DNA of 64,000 nt, from contig CACJLJ010000001.1 in NCBI GenBank assembly GCA_902594235.1, positions 310,001 through 374,000 of the forward strand, given 5' to 3'. Numbering within the stretch: position 1 is the stretch's first letter; the number at the start of each line of letters is the position of its first letter. Under the pieces are notes generated by a model. That model was given only the letters and a program-made list of their open reading frames with translations, was not told the DNA's origin and made no database searches. This document shows, one piece after another, positions 25,917 to 36,359 of this stretch. Made by a program: the position numbers and the translations under genes. The DNA comes from an uncultured Pelagibacteraceae bacterium (GTDB lineage Bacteria > Pseudomonadota > Alphaproteobacteria > Pelagibacterales > Pelagibacteraceae).

Positions 25917-28099
25917 AAATAATATTTAAGTTTTTATTTATTTTATTCTTAATAATTTTTATTCCAATAGTCTATATAAGTATAGTGGGAATAGAGACAG
26001 ATAAATTTAATAATCAAATATCAAATAAGATTAAAGATTTTGATGAAAAATTAGAGATTAAATTAAAAAAAGTTAAATTAGTTTTAGATCCATTTAAATT
26101 TAGAATTAAAATTAAAACAGTTGGATCAAAATTCAATAGCCAAAATAATATTATAGAAATAGAAAGCATAAAAACTCAAATATCTTTGAGATCATTAATT
26201 GAAAATAGATTTTCAGTACAAAATTTAGAAATTTCTACAAAATCTATTGAAATAAAAAAATTAATATCTTTTTTAAGAACTTTTGAAAATTCACCAGAGC
26301 TTTTTATATTAGAAAAAACTTTAAACAAAGGCTTTATTATTGCTGATTTAAAATTGGAATTTGATTCTGAAGGGAATATTAAAAATAATTATACAATTAA
26401 TGGATTTATAAAAGATGCCAAGCTAAGTATTCTTAAAAAATATAACTTTAAAAATTTAGATTTGATATTTAAATTTCAAAAAAATGATTTAATTTTAAGT
26501 GATATAAATTTTATACTAAATAATTTAAATTTATCATCTAAAGAAATATCAATATCAAAAAATAAAAAAGATTATTTTGTAAAAGGAAATTTAAACCATA
26601 AAGAATTACAAATAAATGATATAAACATAGATTTATTTATTAAGCGGTTTTTACCAAAAATTGATGTAAAAAAATTAAGACTAAGTTCGAACAATGATTT
26701 TGCATTTAAGATAGATAATAAATTTTCATTTAATAATTTTGAACTAAATTCAAAAATATTGGTGAATGAATTTTCAATCAACAATGATTTTAATCTAAAA
26801 AATTATTTTTCAAATATAAAAGATAATTTTGTTTTTTCAGATCATGAAATATCTATTAAATATTTACAAGATGATTTATTTATAGATGGAAAAGGTAAAA
26901 TTTTAACTCAGGAAAATAATGATATAATTTCATATAATATTAATAAAAGCAAAAAAGTTTTAAATTTTAAGACTACATATAAAATTAATGACAATCCCTT
27001 AAATGTAGATTTTTTGAATTATAAGAAAAACATTAAAAATGAAGCTATAATTAAGTTAGAAGGCACCAGAAATAAACAAGGTGAGATTTTGATTAAATCA
27101 TTTTTATTTAACGAGAAAAAAAATGAAATAAATATTAAAAATCTTAATTTAAATAAAAGATTTAAAATAGTTGAATTAGATAGTTTGAGTCTTGATTACG
27201 TAGATAAAGATAATCAAAATAATAAAATCAAATTTTACTCAAAAAAAAATCAATATTATCTAGATGGTCAATCATTTAATGCTAATAAGCTAATTGAAGA
27301 TTTATTGTCTGAAAAAAAAAATACTGAATTATTTAATAGTAATACCAAGATAAAGATTAATATTGACCTAATTCGCTTGGATAAAGAATATGATTTATTT
27401 AACTTAAAAGGAGATATATTTTTAGACAATAAAGAAATAATAAAAGCTTATCTAGAGGGAAATTTTTCGAATGATGAAAAATTAAAATTTTCTGTTACCA
27501 ATGTCGATAATAATAAGATAACAACTTTATACGTTGATAAAGCTGAGCCTATAGTCAAAAGATATAAGTTTATAAAAGGATTTGAGCAAGGTGTCCTTGA
27601 TTTTTATAGTTCAAAAAAATCTGGTGGGTCCGTTTCACAACTTAAAATTTATGATTTTAAATTAAAAGAGTTACCTGTACTAACTAAGATATTAACATTG
27701 GCCTCTTTACAAGGAATAGCTGATATTTTATCTGGTGAAGGCATTGGTTTTGATGAATTTGAAATGAATTTTAAAAATAAAGGAAATTTAATGACAATAG
27801 ATGAAATCTATGCAATTGGGCCTGCTATATCTATTCTAATGGATGGTTATGTGGAAAAAAATAAGATTATAAGTTTGAGAGGGACATTGGTTCCTGCGAC
27901 TACTATTAATAAGTTTATCGGTTCTTTGCCAGTGCTAGGTAAAATATTAGTTGGTTCAAAAACTGGTGAAGGGGTTTTTGGAGTGAGCTTTAAGATAAAG
28001 GGTCCACCTAAAAAATTAGAAACTTCTGTAAATCCTGTAAAAACATTAACACCAAGATTTATTACCAGGACTTTAGAGAAAATAAAAAAATCTAATTAA
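25913..28099 (+). CDS. AsmA-like large exported/inner-membrane protein
   Basis: A 728-residue protein with an N-terminal membrane helix (FKFLFILFLIIFIPIVYIS) and a long beta-rich periplasmic part of repeating polar/hydrophobic strands, as in the AsmA/YhdP/TamB bridge-like family thought to move phospholipids between membranes. The C-terminal segment has the best-conserved features: GIADILSGEGIGFDEFEMNF, a glycine-rich IGPAISILMDGYV and LPVLGKILVGSKTGEGVFGV. The family is assigned from this pattern and domain layout; the exact substrate is unknown. It overlaps the prfB stop by 4 bp and convergent tyrS by 8 bp. Confidence 0.75.
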   Translation: MKIIFKFLFILFLIIFIPIVYISIVGIETDKFNNQISNKIKDFDEKLEIKLKKVKLVLDPFKFRIKIKTVGSKFNSQNNIIEIESIKTQISLRSLIENRFSVQNLEISTKSIEIKKLISFLRTFENSPELFILEKTLNKGFIIADLKLEFDSEGNIKNNYTINGFIKDAKLSILKKYNFKNLDLIFKFQKNDLILSDINFILNNLNLSSKEISISKNKKDYFVKGNLNHKELQINDINIDLFIKRFLPKIDVKKLRLSSNNDFAFKIDNKFSFNNFELNSKILVNEFSINNDFNLKNYFSNIKDNFVFSDHEISIKYLQDDLFIDGKGKILTQENNDIISYNINKSKKVLNFKTTYKINDNPLNVDFLNYKKNIKNEAIIKLEGTRNKQGEILIKSFLFNEKKNEINIKNLNLNKRFKIVELDSLSLDYVDKDNQNNKIKFYSKKNQYYLDGQSFNANKLIEDLLSEKKNTELFNSNTKIKINIDLIRLDKEYDLFNLKGDIFLDNKEIIKAYLEGNFSNDEKLKFSVTNVDNNKITTLYVDKAEPIVKRYKFIKGFEQGVLDFYSSKKSGGSVSQLKIYDFKLKELPVLTKILTLASLQGIADILSGEGIGFDEFEMNFKNKGNLMTIDEIYAIGPAISILMDGYVEKNKIISLRGTLVPATTINKFIGSLPVLGKILVGSKTGEGVFGVSFKIKGPPKKLETSVNPVKTLTPRFITRTLEKIKKSN

Positions 28100-29309
28100 A
28101 TTTTATTTTTAAGTGTCTTTTTTTACCTATTGAAAGTTTTAAAAAATTATCACTAAAATTTTTTTTATCGATGATTAATTTATCATCTTTAACTAAATTA
28201 TTATTTATTTTGACAGCGTTTCCTTTTATTAATCTACGAATTTCACTTTTTGAATTTTCTAATTTTGATAAAATAATCAAATCAATTATATTTAAATTTT
28301 TTTTATCTGTCTCAATTGATGGCAAATTATTACCAGTTGACCCTGATGAAAATATCTCCCTTGCGATTTTTTCAGATTTTTTTGCTTCTTTTTCTCCATG
28401 AAGCATTTTTGTTGTTTCATTAGCTAGTAATATCTTAAGATCATTAATATCATTACTCTTTAAATTATTAATTTCATTTAAATTTATATCAGTGAAAAAC
28501 TTTAAAAATTTAATAACATCTCTATCATCAGTATTTCTCCAAAATTGCCAATATTCAAATGGAGAAAATAGTTTTCTGTCTAGCCATACAGCTCCACTTT
28601 CAGTCTTTCCCATTTTTGCACCGGTTGCTAATGTGATAAGAGGAGTGGTCAATCCATAAGTTTGTTTTTTTGAAAATCTTTTAATTAATTCAACACCATT
28701 GACAATATTTCCCCATTGATCAGAACCCCCTATTTGTAAATCACAATCTTTTTTTTTATTTAATTCTAAAAAATCATAAGCCTGTAAGATCATGTAGTTA
28801 AATTCCATATAACTTAAAGATTGTTCTCTATCTAATCTTGTTTTAACACTTTCGAAAGTTAACATTCTATTTATTGTAAAGTGCTGACCAATTTCTCTTA
28901 AGAAAGAGATATAATTTAAATTTTTAAGCCACTTATAATTATTCACAAATATAGGCTTAATTTTTTTATCAGTCGAATTTAAATAGTTATTTAAAATCTT
29001 TTTGATATTTTTTGTATTTTTATCTATTTTTTGTTCAGATAAAATTTTACGAGTTTTATCTTTACCAGATGGATCTCCGATTCTTGTTGTTCCACCACCT
29101 AAAAGTACGATTGGTTGGTGACCATGTTTTTGCAATAGTCTTAAACACATTATCTGAAGCAAACTCCCTACATGAAGACTTTCTGCTGTACAATCAAACC
29201 CAATATATGCTTTAATCTTTTTTTTATCTAATAATTCAGATAATTCTTCTTCACTAGTACATTGATAGAAAAAACCTCTATCTTTAAATTCGTTTAAAAA
29301 TTTATTCAT
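28092..29309 (-). CDS. tyrS: Tyrosyl-tRNA synthetase
   Basis: Class I synthetase charging tRNA-Tyr. The HIGH-type motif is HVGS in DCTAESLHVGSLLQI, preceded by KAYIGFD; the KMSKS-type motif is KMGKTE in TGAKMGKTESGAVWL. QIGGSDQWGNIVNGVELI is also characteristic. A C-terminal S4-like RNA-binding region covers about the last 60 residues. I choose the ATG at 29309 (MNKFLNEFKDRGFF) because the track's TTG adds six residues not expected in the family. The divergent anmK begins 47 bp away. Confidence 0.96.
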   Translation of the reverse strand: MNKFLNEFKDRGFFYQCTSEEELSELLDKKKIKAYIGFDCTAESLHVGSLLQIMCLRLLQKHGHQPIVLLGGGTTRIGDPSGKDKTRKILSEQKIDKNTKNIKKILNNYLNSTDKKIKPIFVNNYKWLKNLNYISFLREIGQHFTINRMLTFESVKTRLDREQSLSYMEFNYMILQAYDFLELNKKKDCDLQIGGSDQWGNIVNGVELIKRFSKKQTYGLTTPLITLATGAKMGKTESGAVWLDRKLFSPFEYWQFWRNTDDRDVIKFLKFFTDINLNEINNLKSNDINDLKILLANETTKMLHGEKEAKKSEKIAREIFSSGSTGNNLPSIETDKKNLNIIDLIILSKLENSKSEIRRLIKGNAVKINNNLVKDDKLIIDKKNFSDNFLKLSIGKKRHLKIKFN

Positions 29310-29356
29310 TTGCTTATAGTTCCACAATATACAAAATTTATTAAAAAAGAATATTT

Positions 29357-30505
29357 ATGAAAAAAAAAGTCTTTACTGCATTAGGACTTATGAGTGGCAC
29401 CTCTTTAGATGGAGTTGATTTATCTATAATTAAAACGGATGGTCATGGTGAATTTACACCAATTTTGGATGATTATTATGAATTTGATCAAAAATTACAG
29501 AAAAAAATACTTGATTTAAGGGATAGGCTTTCAGTTTCTCAAGATTTTCAAAAATATTCTTCAGATTTAGATAAGCTAGATAGAGAATATACTTTATTTA
29601 ATTCAAAAATTATCAATAAGAGTCTTAATAATTTTAAAGGGAAAATCGATCTAATAGGGTTTCATGGCCAAACTATTTTTCATGATTCCTCAAAAAAAAT
29701 TAGTCTACAACTTGGAAACGGTAAATTATTATCTCAAATTCTAAAGAGTATTGTTGTAAATGATTTTAGAAAAAAAGATCTTTTAAATGGTGGTCAAGGA
29801 GCACCTTTAACCCCAATATATCATAAATTATTATTTGATAATAAATTTAAAAAATTAAATAATTTTAAATCGGTTAACATCATTAATATTGGAGGAATTG
29901 CTAATATTACACAAATAGCAAATGAAAATGAATTAGGATTTAAACATATATATGCTTACGACATTGGGCCTGGAAATTGTTTGATTGATTCGTGGGTTAG
30001 AAAAAATTCAAAAAAAAAATTTGATTTGAAAGGTGAAATAGCTAAATCAGGTAAAATAAATGATTTAATTCTTAATCAAGCAATTGATAATTTTATAATT
30101 AATAATTATGACAGATCATTAGATATTAAAGATTTTGATGTTTCTTTTGTTAAAGGATTATCTTTTGAAGATGGATGTGCAACTTTAACTAAATTTTCAG
30201 CTTATCTAATTGCAGAGGGTATTAAATATCTAAGTAATTTAAATAACATCTCCAATAATATAAACTTAGTTTGTGGTGGGGGGAGAAAAAATATATTTTT
30301 AATTGAATTAATTAATGAGTTTTTAGATAATAAAGAAAAAGAATTAAAGAATATTGATGAATTTGATTTAAATGGGGACTTTATCGAGTCCCAGGCTTTT
30401 GGTTATTTAGCGGTAAGAAGCTATTTAAAGTTACCCATATCTTTCCCAAATACAACTAGATGTAAATCTCCAACTTTAGGAGGAACATTAAATAAAAATT
30501 TTTAA
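29357..30505 (+). CDS. anmK: Anhydro-N-acetylmuramic acid kinase
   Basis: Opens and phosphorylates 1,6-anhydro-MurNAc, returning cell-wall turnover sugars to metabolism. The N-terminal LMSGTSLDGVDLSII is the family signature. IGFHGQTIFHD, NIINIGGIANITQI, AYDIGPGNCLIDSW and CGGGRKNIFLIELI complete the ASKHA-fold ATPase pattern. Length is 382 residues. The 3' end overlaps the convergent hydrolase by 4 bp. It fits with the PBP1a gene in the same region, although no other recycling gene is in the window. Confidence 0.94.
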   Translation: MKKKVFTALGLMSGTSLDGVDLSIIKTDGHGEFTPILDDYYEFDQKLQKKILDLRDRLSVSQDFQKYSSDLDKLDREYTLFNSKIINKSLNNFKGKIDLIGFHGQTIFHDSSKKISLQLGNGKLLSQILKSIVVNDFRKKDLLNGGQGAPLTPIYHKLLFDNKFKKLNNFKSVNIINIGGIANITQIANENELGFKHIYAYDIGPGNCLIDSWVRKNSKKKFDLKGEIAKSGKINDLILNQAIDNFIINNYDRSLDIKDFDVSFVKGLSFEDGCATLTKFSAYLIAEGIKYLSNLNNISNNINLVCGGGRKNIFLIELINEFLDNKEKELKNIDEFDLNGDFIESQAFGYLAVRSYLKLPISFPNTTRCKSPTLGGTLNKNF

Positions 30506-31158
30506 TATAATGCAGTTTCTTTTTTAATATATTTATCTAAAGTTTTTACTAGAGCATTTTCTTTTTTTGAAAAAAAATGATTCGATTCAGCGACAGACTC
30601 AAATTCAACTTTAATTCCTTTTTGAGAACTCAATCTTTTATTTAGTTCATTTATATATTCTACAGGAACAAGCTCATCTTTTTTTCCATAAACCATCATT
30701 CCAGAAGTTGGACATGGAGATAAAAAAGAAAAATCATAAACATTTGGTTGTGGAGATATGGCTATAAATCTATTAATTTCCGGCCTTCTCATTAGTAACT
30801 GCATCGCTATTAAAGAGCCAAAAGAAAAACCTGTAACCCAGCATTGTGAATTATCAAAATTTTCTCTTTCAAGCCAATCTAATGCTGCAGCTGCATCAGC
30901 AAGCTCTCCTTGACCATTATCAAATTCACCATCACTTTTACCAACACCTCTAAAATTAACTCTACAAACTGAAAAATCATTTTCCATAAATGTGTGAAAA
31001 GTTTCAACAACTACTTTATTATTCATTGTTCCACCATATTGAGGATGAGGCTGTAATACTAATGCTATAGGGGAAGTGTTTTTTTTACTTTTATAATATT
31101 TTGCCTCTAGCCTTCCAGCTGGTCCAGGAATAAATATTTCGATAATTTTGTTTTCCAT
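30502..31158 (-). CDS. Alpha/beta hydrolase (COG2945-like)
   Basis: Small alpha/beta hydrolase of 218 residues with the nucleophile elbow GFSFGS (Ser at about residue 107), an oxyanion segment LVLQPHPQYGGTMNN, a catalytic Asp candidate in YGKKDELVP and a His in ESNHFFS. This layout matches the compact family often annotated as alpha/beta hydrolase or dienelactone-hydrolase-like; substrate unknown. It is divergent from iscR, with 134 bp between the two start codons containing the iscR promoter. Confidence 0.85.
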   Translation of the reverse strand: MENKIIEIFIPGPAGRLEAKYYKSKKNTSPIALVLQPHPQYGGTMNNKVVVETFHTFMENDFSVCRVNFRGVGKSDGEFDNGQGELADAAAALDWLERENFDNSQCWVTGFSFGSLIAMQLLMRRPEINRFIAISPQPNVYDFSFLSPCPTSGMMVYGKKDELVPVEYINELNKRLSSQKGIKVEFESVAESNHFFSKKENALVKTLDKYIKKETALY

Positions 31159-31244
31159 AATTGTTATTGATTATTATTCTCAAAAAAAAATTACGTTTAT
31201 CACAACTGCGTGACAAAATGTTAATTTTTTTTTAGTCAAGATAC

Positions 31245-31272
31245 TTGACTATTTTAGTCAGGTTTATATATA
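31245..31272 (+). promoter_or_regulatory. iscR-suf promoter with dyad over the -35
   Basis: TTGACT (31245-31250), a 16-bp spacer and TATATA (31267-31272) form a good promoter 20 bp before the iscR ATG. A perfect inverted repeat, TGACTA-TTT-TAGTCA (31246-31260), covers the -35 element. Such a dyad is a natural target for an Rrf2-family repressor, most simply IscR itself. Confidence 0.65.
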
Positions 31273-31292
31273 CCCTTATAAATTGCGGATTT

Positions 31293-31718
31293 ATGAAACT
31301 TACTTCAAAAGGCAGATATGCTGTTATGGCTTTAGCGGACTTGGCGAGATTTGATAATATCAGCCCAGTTTCATTAAGGGATATTTCATTAAGACAAGGT
31401 ATTTCTTTAGATTATTTAGAGCAAATTTTTTCAAAGTTAAGAAAAAAAGAAATTGTTCAGAGTATAAGAGGAACACAAGGCGGGTATGTATTAAATAAAA
31501 AAGCCAAAGATATAAAACTTACAAATATTTTTGATGCAGTTGATGAAAAAGTAAAAACTGTTCAATGTAAAAAAGAATCTAAAAAAGGATGTAATGGCAA
31601 ATCCACTAAATGTTTAACCCATAACCTTTGGGATGAACTTGAAAATCATATTAATAATTTTTTTAAAGAAAAAAGTTTAGAGGATTTGGTTAAAGAAAAT
31701 ATTGAGAGAAGAATTTAA
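31293..31718 (+). CDS. iscR: Rrf2-family iron-sulfur regulator IscR
   Basis: Winged-helix regulator controlling iron-sulfur cluster synthesis. The start [20 protein letters not shown] and the recognition helix region [20 protein letters not shown] are close to IscR. Three Cys (92, 100, 107) and His110 (KCLTH) match the [2Fe-2S] ligands of IscR, with slightly wider spacing between the first two. I use the ATG at 31293; the track's TTG at 31245 is actually the promoter -35. Length is 141 residues. sufB starts one base after the stop, so it probably autoregulates the whole suf operon. Confidence 0.93.
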   Translation: MKLTSKGRYAVMALADLARFDNISPVSLRDISLRQGISLDYLEQIFSKLRKKEIVQSIRGTQGGYVLNKKAKDIKLTNIFDAVDEKVKTVQCKKESKKGCNGKSTKCLTHNLWDELENHINNFFKEKSLEDLVKENIERRI

Positions 31719-31719
31719 T

Positions 31720-33162
31720 ATGGATACTAGAGAAAAAAATATAGAAAATTTAAAAGATTACAAATATGGTTTTTCAACTGATATTGAAAATATCAAAGCT
31801 CCCAAAGGATTAAATGAAGATGTAATAAAATTTATTTCTAATATAAAAAAAGAACCTCAATGGATGCTAGAATTTAGATTAAATGCTTTTAAGAGATTCA
31901 AAATATTAAAAGAACCAAATTGGCAAAAACCAAAATATCCAAAAATCAATTATCAAGATTTATATTATTATTCAGCTCCAAAAAGTATGAAAGATAAACC
32001 AAAGAGTCTTGATGAACTTGATCCTAAGCTTTTGGAAACCTATAAAAAACTTGGAATTCCCTTGCAAGAACAAGCTAGATTAAATGGTATTGCTGTTGAT
32101 GCTGTCTTTGATTCTGTTTCGGTTGCAACAACGTTTAAAGATGAACTAACAAAGCAAGGTATTATTTTTTGTTCTATGTCCGAAGCTATTCAAAAGCATC
32201 CAGATTTAGTTAAGAAATATTTAGGTACAGTTATTCCTACTACTGATCATTTTTTTGCTACGCTTAATTCAGCAGTATTTACTGATGGATCATTTGTATA
32301 CATACCTGAGGGTGTTAGATGTCCAATGGAGCTATCAACTTATTTTAGAATTAATGCTTCTGAAACAGGTCAATTCGAAAGAACTTTAATTATAGCAGAT
32401 AAAGGTAGCTATGTAAGTTACTTAGAAGGTTGTACAGCCCCAATGAGAGATGAAAATCAACTACACGCTGCTAATGTAGAATTAATAGCTCTTGATGATG
32501 CTGAAATTAAATACTCAACAGTGCAAAACTGGTATCCTGGAGATGAAAATGGAAAAGGTGGAATTTATAATTTTGTTACAAAAAGAGGATTATGCAAGGG
32601 TAAAAATTCTAAAATTTCGTGGACTCAAGTTGAAACTGGTTCGGCTATAACTTGGAAATACCCAAGTTGTATATTGAAAGGTGATAATTCAATTGGTGAG
32701 TTTTATTCAATAGCTATTACTAATAATCATCAAAAAGCTGATACTGGCACAAAAATGATTCATTTAGGACAAAATACTAAAAGCAAAATAATTTCAAAGG
32801 GGATAAGTGCTGGCTTCTCTGATATGACCTACAGGGGTTTAGTGGATATTAATTCAAAAGCAAAAAATTCTAGTAATTATACGCAGTGCGACTCACTATT
32901 GATGGGAAATAAATGTGGAGCACATACAGTTCCTTATATTAAAAATAAAAATTTTGACTCTAACATAGCTCATGAGGCCACAACTTCTAAAATAAGTGAA
33001 GAGCAATTACATTATTGTCAACAAAGAGGTTTGAATGCAGAAGAAGCTGTCGGATTGATTGTAAATGGATTTTGTAAAGAAGTTCTTCAACAGTTACCAA
33101 TGGAGTTTGCGGTTGAAGCTCAGAAACTAGTTGGCATCAGCCTAGAAGGGAGTGTAGGTTAA
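31720..33162 (+). CDS. sufB: Fe-S assembly scaffold SufB
   Basis: Component of the SufBCD scaffold on which clusters are assembled. The N-terminal [20 protein letters not shown], the central [40 protein letters not shown] and the C-terminal [20 protein letters not shown] are hallmarks. A Cys within [18 protein letters not shown] matches the conserved region contributing cluster assembly residues. Start at ATG 31720, immediately after iscR. Length is 480 residues, as expected. sufC follows without a gap. Confidence 0.97.
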   Translation: MDTREKNIENLKDYKYGFSTDIENIKAPKGLNEDVIKFISNIKKEPQWMLEFRLNAFKRFKILKEPNWQKPKYPKINYQDLYYYSAPKSMKDKPKSLDELDPKLLETYKKLGIPLQEQARLNGIAVDAVFDSVSVATTFKDELTKQGIIFCSMSEAIQKHPDLVKKYLGTVIPTTDHFFATLNSAVFTDGSFVYIPEGVRCPMELSTYFRINASETGQFERTLIIADKGSYVSYLEGCTAPMRDENQLHAANVELIALDDAEIKYSTVQNWYPGDENGKGGIYNFVTKRGLCKGKNSKISWTQVETGSAITWKYPSCILKGDNSIGEFYSIAITNNHQKADTGTKMIHLGQNTKSKIISKGISAGFSDMTYRGLVDINSKAKNSSNYTQCDSLLMGNKCGAHTVPYIKNKNFDSNIAHEATTSKISEEQLHYCQQRGLNAEEAVGLIVNGFCKEVLQQLPMEFAVEAQKLVGISLEGSVG

Positions 33163-33897
33163 ATGCTTAAAATTAATAATTTAAACGCAAATGTTGAAAA
33201 TAAGTCAATTTTAAAGGGCTTTTCTTTAAATATAAATCCTGGCGAGGTACATGCAATTATGGGTCCTAATGGATCTGGTAAAAGTACACTTTCTAATATT
33301 TTGTCTGGTAAGAAGGGATATGAGGTTTCAGGTGAAATTTTATTCGAAAATAAAAACTTATTTGAACTTGAAACAGAGGAAAGGGCTCATAAAGGTATAT
33401 TTTTGGCTTTTCAATATCCTTTAGAAATTCCAGGAGTAAACACTAATATATTTTTAAAAACATCATTAAATGCAGTCAGAAAAGCTCGAGGTGAAAAAGA
33501 GTTAGATGCTATTGAGTTTTTAAAGCTCGTAAAAGAAAAAGCAAAAGAACTTAAATTTGATGAGGAAAAATTAAATAGACAGTTAAATGTTGGATTTTCT
33601 GGTGGAGAAAAGAAAAAAAATGAAATTTTACAAATGTCAATGTTGGCACCTAAGTTATCCATTTTAGATGAAACAGACTCAGGGCTAGATATTGATGCTC
33701 TAAAAATTGTTGCAGATGGCGTTAACACTCTAAGAAATAAAGATAACTCTTTTTTAATAATTACACATTACCAAAGATTACTAGATTATATCAAACCAGA
33801 CTTTGTACATGTTTTAATGAATGGGAAAATAATAAAGTCTGGCGGGCCAGAACTTGCATTAGAATTAGAAAAAAAAGGATATGAAAGTTTTAATTAA
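33163..33897 (+). CDS. sufC: SUF ATPase SufC
   Basis: ABC-type ATPase of the SufBCD complex. Walker A is GPNGSGKST, the ABC signature is GFSGGEKKKNEI and Walker B is LSILDETDSGLDIDAL, in which the SufC-type DETDSGLD is distinctive. Length is 244 residues. It abuts sufB and sufD exactly, with stop and start codons adjacent, implying balanced translation of the complex. Confidence 0.97.
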   Translation: MLKINNLNANVENKSILKGFSLNINPGEVHAIMGPNGSGKSTLSNILSGKKGYEVSGEILFENKNLFELETEERAHKGIFLAFQYPLEIPGVNTNIFLKTSLNAVRKARGEKELDAIEFLKLVKEKAKELKFDEEKLNRQLNVGFSGGEKKKNEILQMSMLAPKLSILDETDSGLDIDALKIVADGVNTLRNKDNSFLIITHYQRLLDYIKPDFVHVLMNGKIIKSGGPELALELEKKGYESFN

Positions 33898-35145
33898 ATG
33901 ACTGAACAATTACAAATAGATTTTGATAAAATAACTAAATCATCAGATATTTCTGAGAAAGACATAGAATTAAAAAAAAAGTATTTGAATAAATTTTTAG
34001 AAAGAGGTTTTCCAAATAAGAGACAAGAAGATTGGAAATTTTTAGATATTAATCAGATTATAAAAAAAAATATTGGAGATTTAAGTTTTTTTAATGATTA
34101 TTCAGAAACAAATAAGATTGATACATCCATTTTCGTTGATGGTTTAGAACATAACAAAATAATTTTCGTTAATGGAAGAATAGAAAAAATTGATTTTAAT
34201 TATGAAGAAAAAAACATGATTGAAATAAATGACCAATTAGAAAATAAAGTTTTATTTGATAGTGAAAATTCATTAATTGATTTAAATAACGCATTTACAA
34301 ATAAGATCTTTAAAATTGTAATTAAAGAAAATTATTCATTAAAGAAACCTCTTGTAATTTACCATTCAACTAATGAAAAAATAAAATCAAAAAGTATTAG
34401 TTTAAGATTAGATTTTGAATTAGAGCAGAATAGCTCATTAAGATTAATAGATTTTTTTTCTGATGATACAAGTAAAAATTTTGTGAATATTTTATATAGC
34501 TTCAATTTAAGAAAAGACTCAATTCTTAAAAATTATAAAATTGATAAATTTAAAAATGATAACTTAAAATATTCATTCAATAATATAGAGCAAGAAACTA
34601 ACAGTGTTTCGGAAACATTTATTTTATCTGCTGGTTCAAACTATTTTAAAAATGAGATTAATTGTAATCTCAAAGGAAAATATTCTTCAGCTTTTGTAAA
34701 CGGTATTTTTTCATTAGCAGAAAATCAACAACATGAAATTAGGACTATTATAAATCATTTGGTAGAAAATACTAAAAGTTATCAATTAATAAAAAGTGTA
34801 TTAGGCAAACTTTCAAAGGCTGCTTACCAAGGAAAAATATTTGTTAATTCCAAAGCACAAAAAACTGATGGTTATCAGTTAAGTAAAGCAATTTTATTAG
34901 ATGAAACATCAGAGTTTAATGCAAAACCAGAATTAGAAATATATGCTGATGATGTAAAATGTTCTCATGGATCAGCATCAGGAAGCTTAAATGAAAATTC
35001 AATTTTTTATTTGATGTCACGAGGCTTAAATTATCAACAATCAAAAGAACTTTTGATTAATGGTTTTTTATTAGATGTTGTTGAAAAAATTACTGACTCA
35101 GAAATTAAAAATTTAATTAAGAATATGATTGGATTAAAAGAATGA
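33898..35145 (+). CDS. sufD: Fe-S assembly protein SufD
   Basis: Paralogue of SufB and its partner in SufBC2D. The N-terminus (YLNKFLERGFPNKRQEDWKF) and the C-terminal core (QKTDGYQLSKAILLDE, then AKPELEIYADDVKCSHGSAS) are characteristic, with the conserved VKCSHG His/Cys element. Length is 415 residues. The middle beta-helix region is poorly conserved and rich in Lys, Asn and Ile. It overlaps sufS by 4 bp. Confidence 0.94.
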   Translation: MTEQLQIDFDKITKSSDISEKDIELKKKYLNKFLERGFPNKRQEDWKFLDINQIIKKNIGDLSFFNDYSETNKIDTSIFVDGLEHNKIIFVNGRIEKIDFNYEEKNMIEINDQLENKVLFDSENSLIDLNNAFTNKIFKIVIKENYSLKKPLVIYHSTNEKIKSKSISLRLDFELEQNSSLRLIDFFSDDTSKNFVNILYSFNLRKDSILKNYKIDKFKNDNLKYSFNNIEQETNSVSETFILSAGSNYFKNEINCNLKGKYSSAFVNGIFSLAENQQHEIRTIINHLVENTKSYQLIKSVLGKLSKAAYQGKIFVNSKAQKTDGYQLSKAILLDETSEFNAKPELEIYADDVKCSHGSASGSLNENSIFYLMSRGLNYQQSKELLINGFLLDVVEKITDSEIKNLIKNMIGLKE

Positions 35146-36359
35146 ATATAGACAATATTAAAAAAGAATTTCCAATTTTCGATGAAAAAGTTCAAAATAA
35201 TGATTTAGTTTACTTAGATAGTGCCAATTCATCACAAAAACCAAAGATTGTTTTAGACAGAATAAATGACTTTTATTCAAAACAATTTTCTAATGTTGGA
35301 AGAAGTTTACATTATTTAGCTGTAGCAGCGACAAATTTATATGAGAATACAAGATCTTCAGTTCAAAAATATATTAATGCTAAAGATAAAAATGAGATAG
35401 TTTTTACAAAAGGAGCAACAGAAGCTTTAAATCTAGTAGCAAATACTCTTGGTCAAACCATTATAGAGCCAAATGATGAGATTTTGATAACTGAATTGGA
35501 GCATCACTCAAATTATGTACCTTGGCATTTTTTAAGAAAATCTAAAAATGTTAAAATTAAGTTTGCTGAAATTAATGAGGATGGTGATATTCCAATAGAA
35601 AATATAGAAAAAGAAATAACGGATAAAACTAAAGTAATAGCGATAACTCATCTATCTAATGTTACAGGTGCTGTTTTACCAATTAAAGAAATCACTCAGT
35701 TGGCTCATTCAAAAGGAATAATTGTAGTAGTGGATGGATGTCAAGGAGGACCACATTTAAAATTAGATATGCAAGATTTAGATTGTGATTTTTATGCAAT
35801 ATCATGTCATAAAATGTATGGACCAACAGGACTGGGAGTTTTGTATGGGAAAAAGAAATGGCTTGAGCAACTTCCTCCTTATCAAGGTGGTGGAGGAATG
35901 ATTAATGAGGTTAAAAAAGATAGAATTTCATATGGTGAGCTTCCTAATAAATATGAAGCAGGAACAATGGCAACAGCCCAAGTAATTGCTTTTGATCAGT
36001 CTATAAAATTTCTCGAAAGTATTGGAATTGAAAATATAATAAAACATGAAAAAGAATTAATTGAATACGGCCAAGAAATTTTACAAAAGAATAATTCTGT
36101 GAAATTAATTGGAAATCCAAAAGATAGAAGTGGTGTATTATCTTTCACGATTAAAGGTGTTCACCCACATGATATTGCAACTATTCTAGATGAAACTGGA
36201 GTAGCAATAAGAGCAGGTCATCATTGTTGTCAAATTCTTCATGACAAATTAGGTATTCCTGCGAGCGCAAGAGCTTCACTTGGAATTTATAATACTAAGG
36301 ACGATTTAGATAAGTTGAATGAGGGAATTAATAATTGCAAAAAAATATTTGATTTATAA
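35142..36359 (+). CDS. sufS: Cysteine desulfurase SufS
   Basis: PLP-dependent group II desulfurase that mobilises sulfur from cysteine. The PLP Lys lies in AISCHKMYGPTGLGVLYGKK. The catalytic Cys is in RAGHHCCQILHDKLG, at about residues 362-363, where two Cys are adjacent. ELEHHSNYVPW and the N-terminal VYLDSANSSQKP are typical. Length is 405 residues. SufU downstream is the likely sulfur acceptor because no sufE is seen in the operon. Confidence 0.96.
   Translation: MNIDNIKKEFPIFDEKVQNNDLVYLDSANSSQKPKIVLDRINDFYSKQFSNVGRSLHYLAVAATNLYENTRSSVQKYINAKDKNEIVFTKGATEALNLVANTLGQTIIEPNDEILITELEHHSNYVPWHFLRKSKNVKIKFAEINEDGDIPIENIEKEITDKTKVIAITHLSNVTGAVLPIKEITQLAHSKGIIVVVDGCQGGPHLKLDMQDLDCDFYAISCHKMYGPTGLGVLYGKKKWLEQLPPYQGGGGMINEVKKDRISYGELPNKYEAGTMATAQVIAFDQSIKFLESIGIENIIKHEKELIEYGQEILQKNNSVKLIGNPKDRSGVLSFTIKGVHPHDIATILDETGVAIRAGHHCCQILHDKLGIPASARASLGIYNTKDDLDKLNEGINNCKKIFDL

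Noticed and set aside
31245-31292. 16-residue N-terminal extension of IscR from the TTG at 31245
   Set aside because: The TTG is the promoter -35, and the ATG at 31293 gives the canonical [11 protein letters not shown] start.
33411-33728. Minus-strand ORF inside sufC
   Set aside because: It lies entirely within a conserved ABC ATPase gene and shows no family features; it is a reading-frame shadow.
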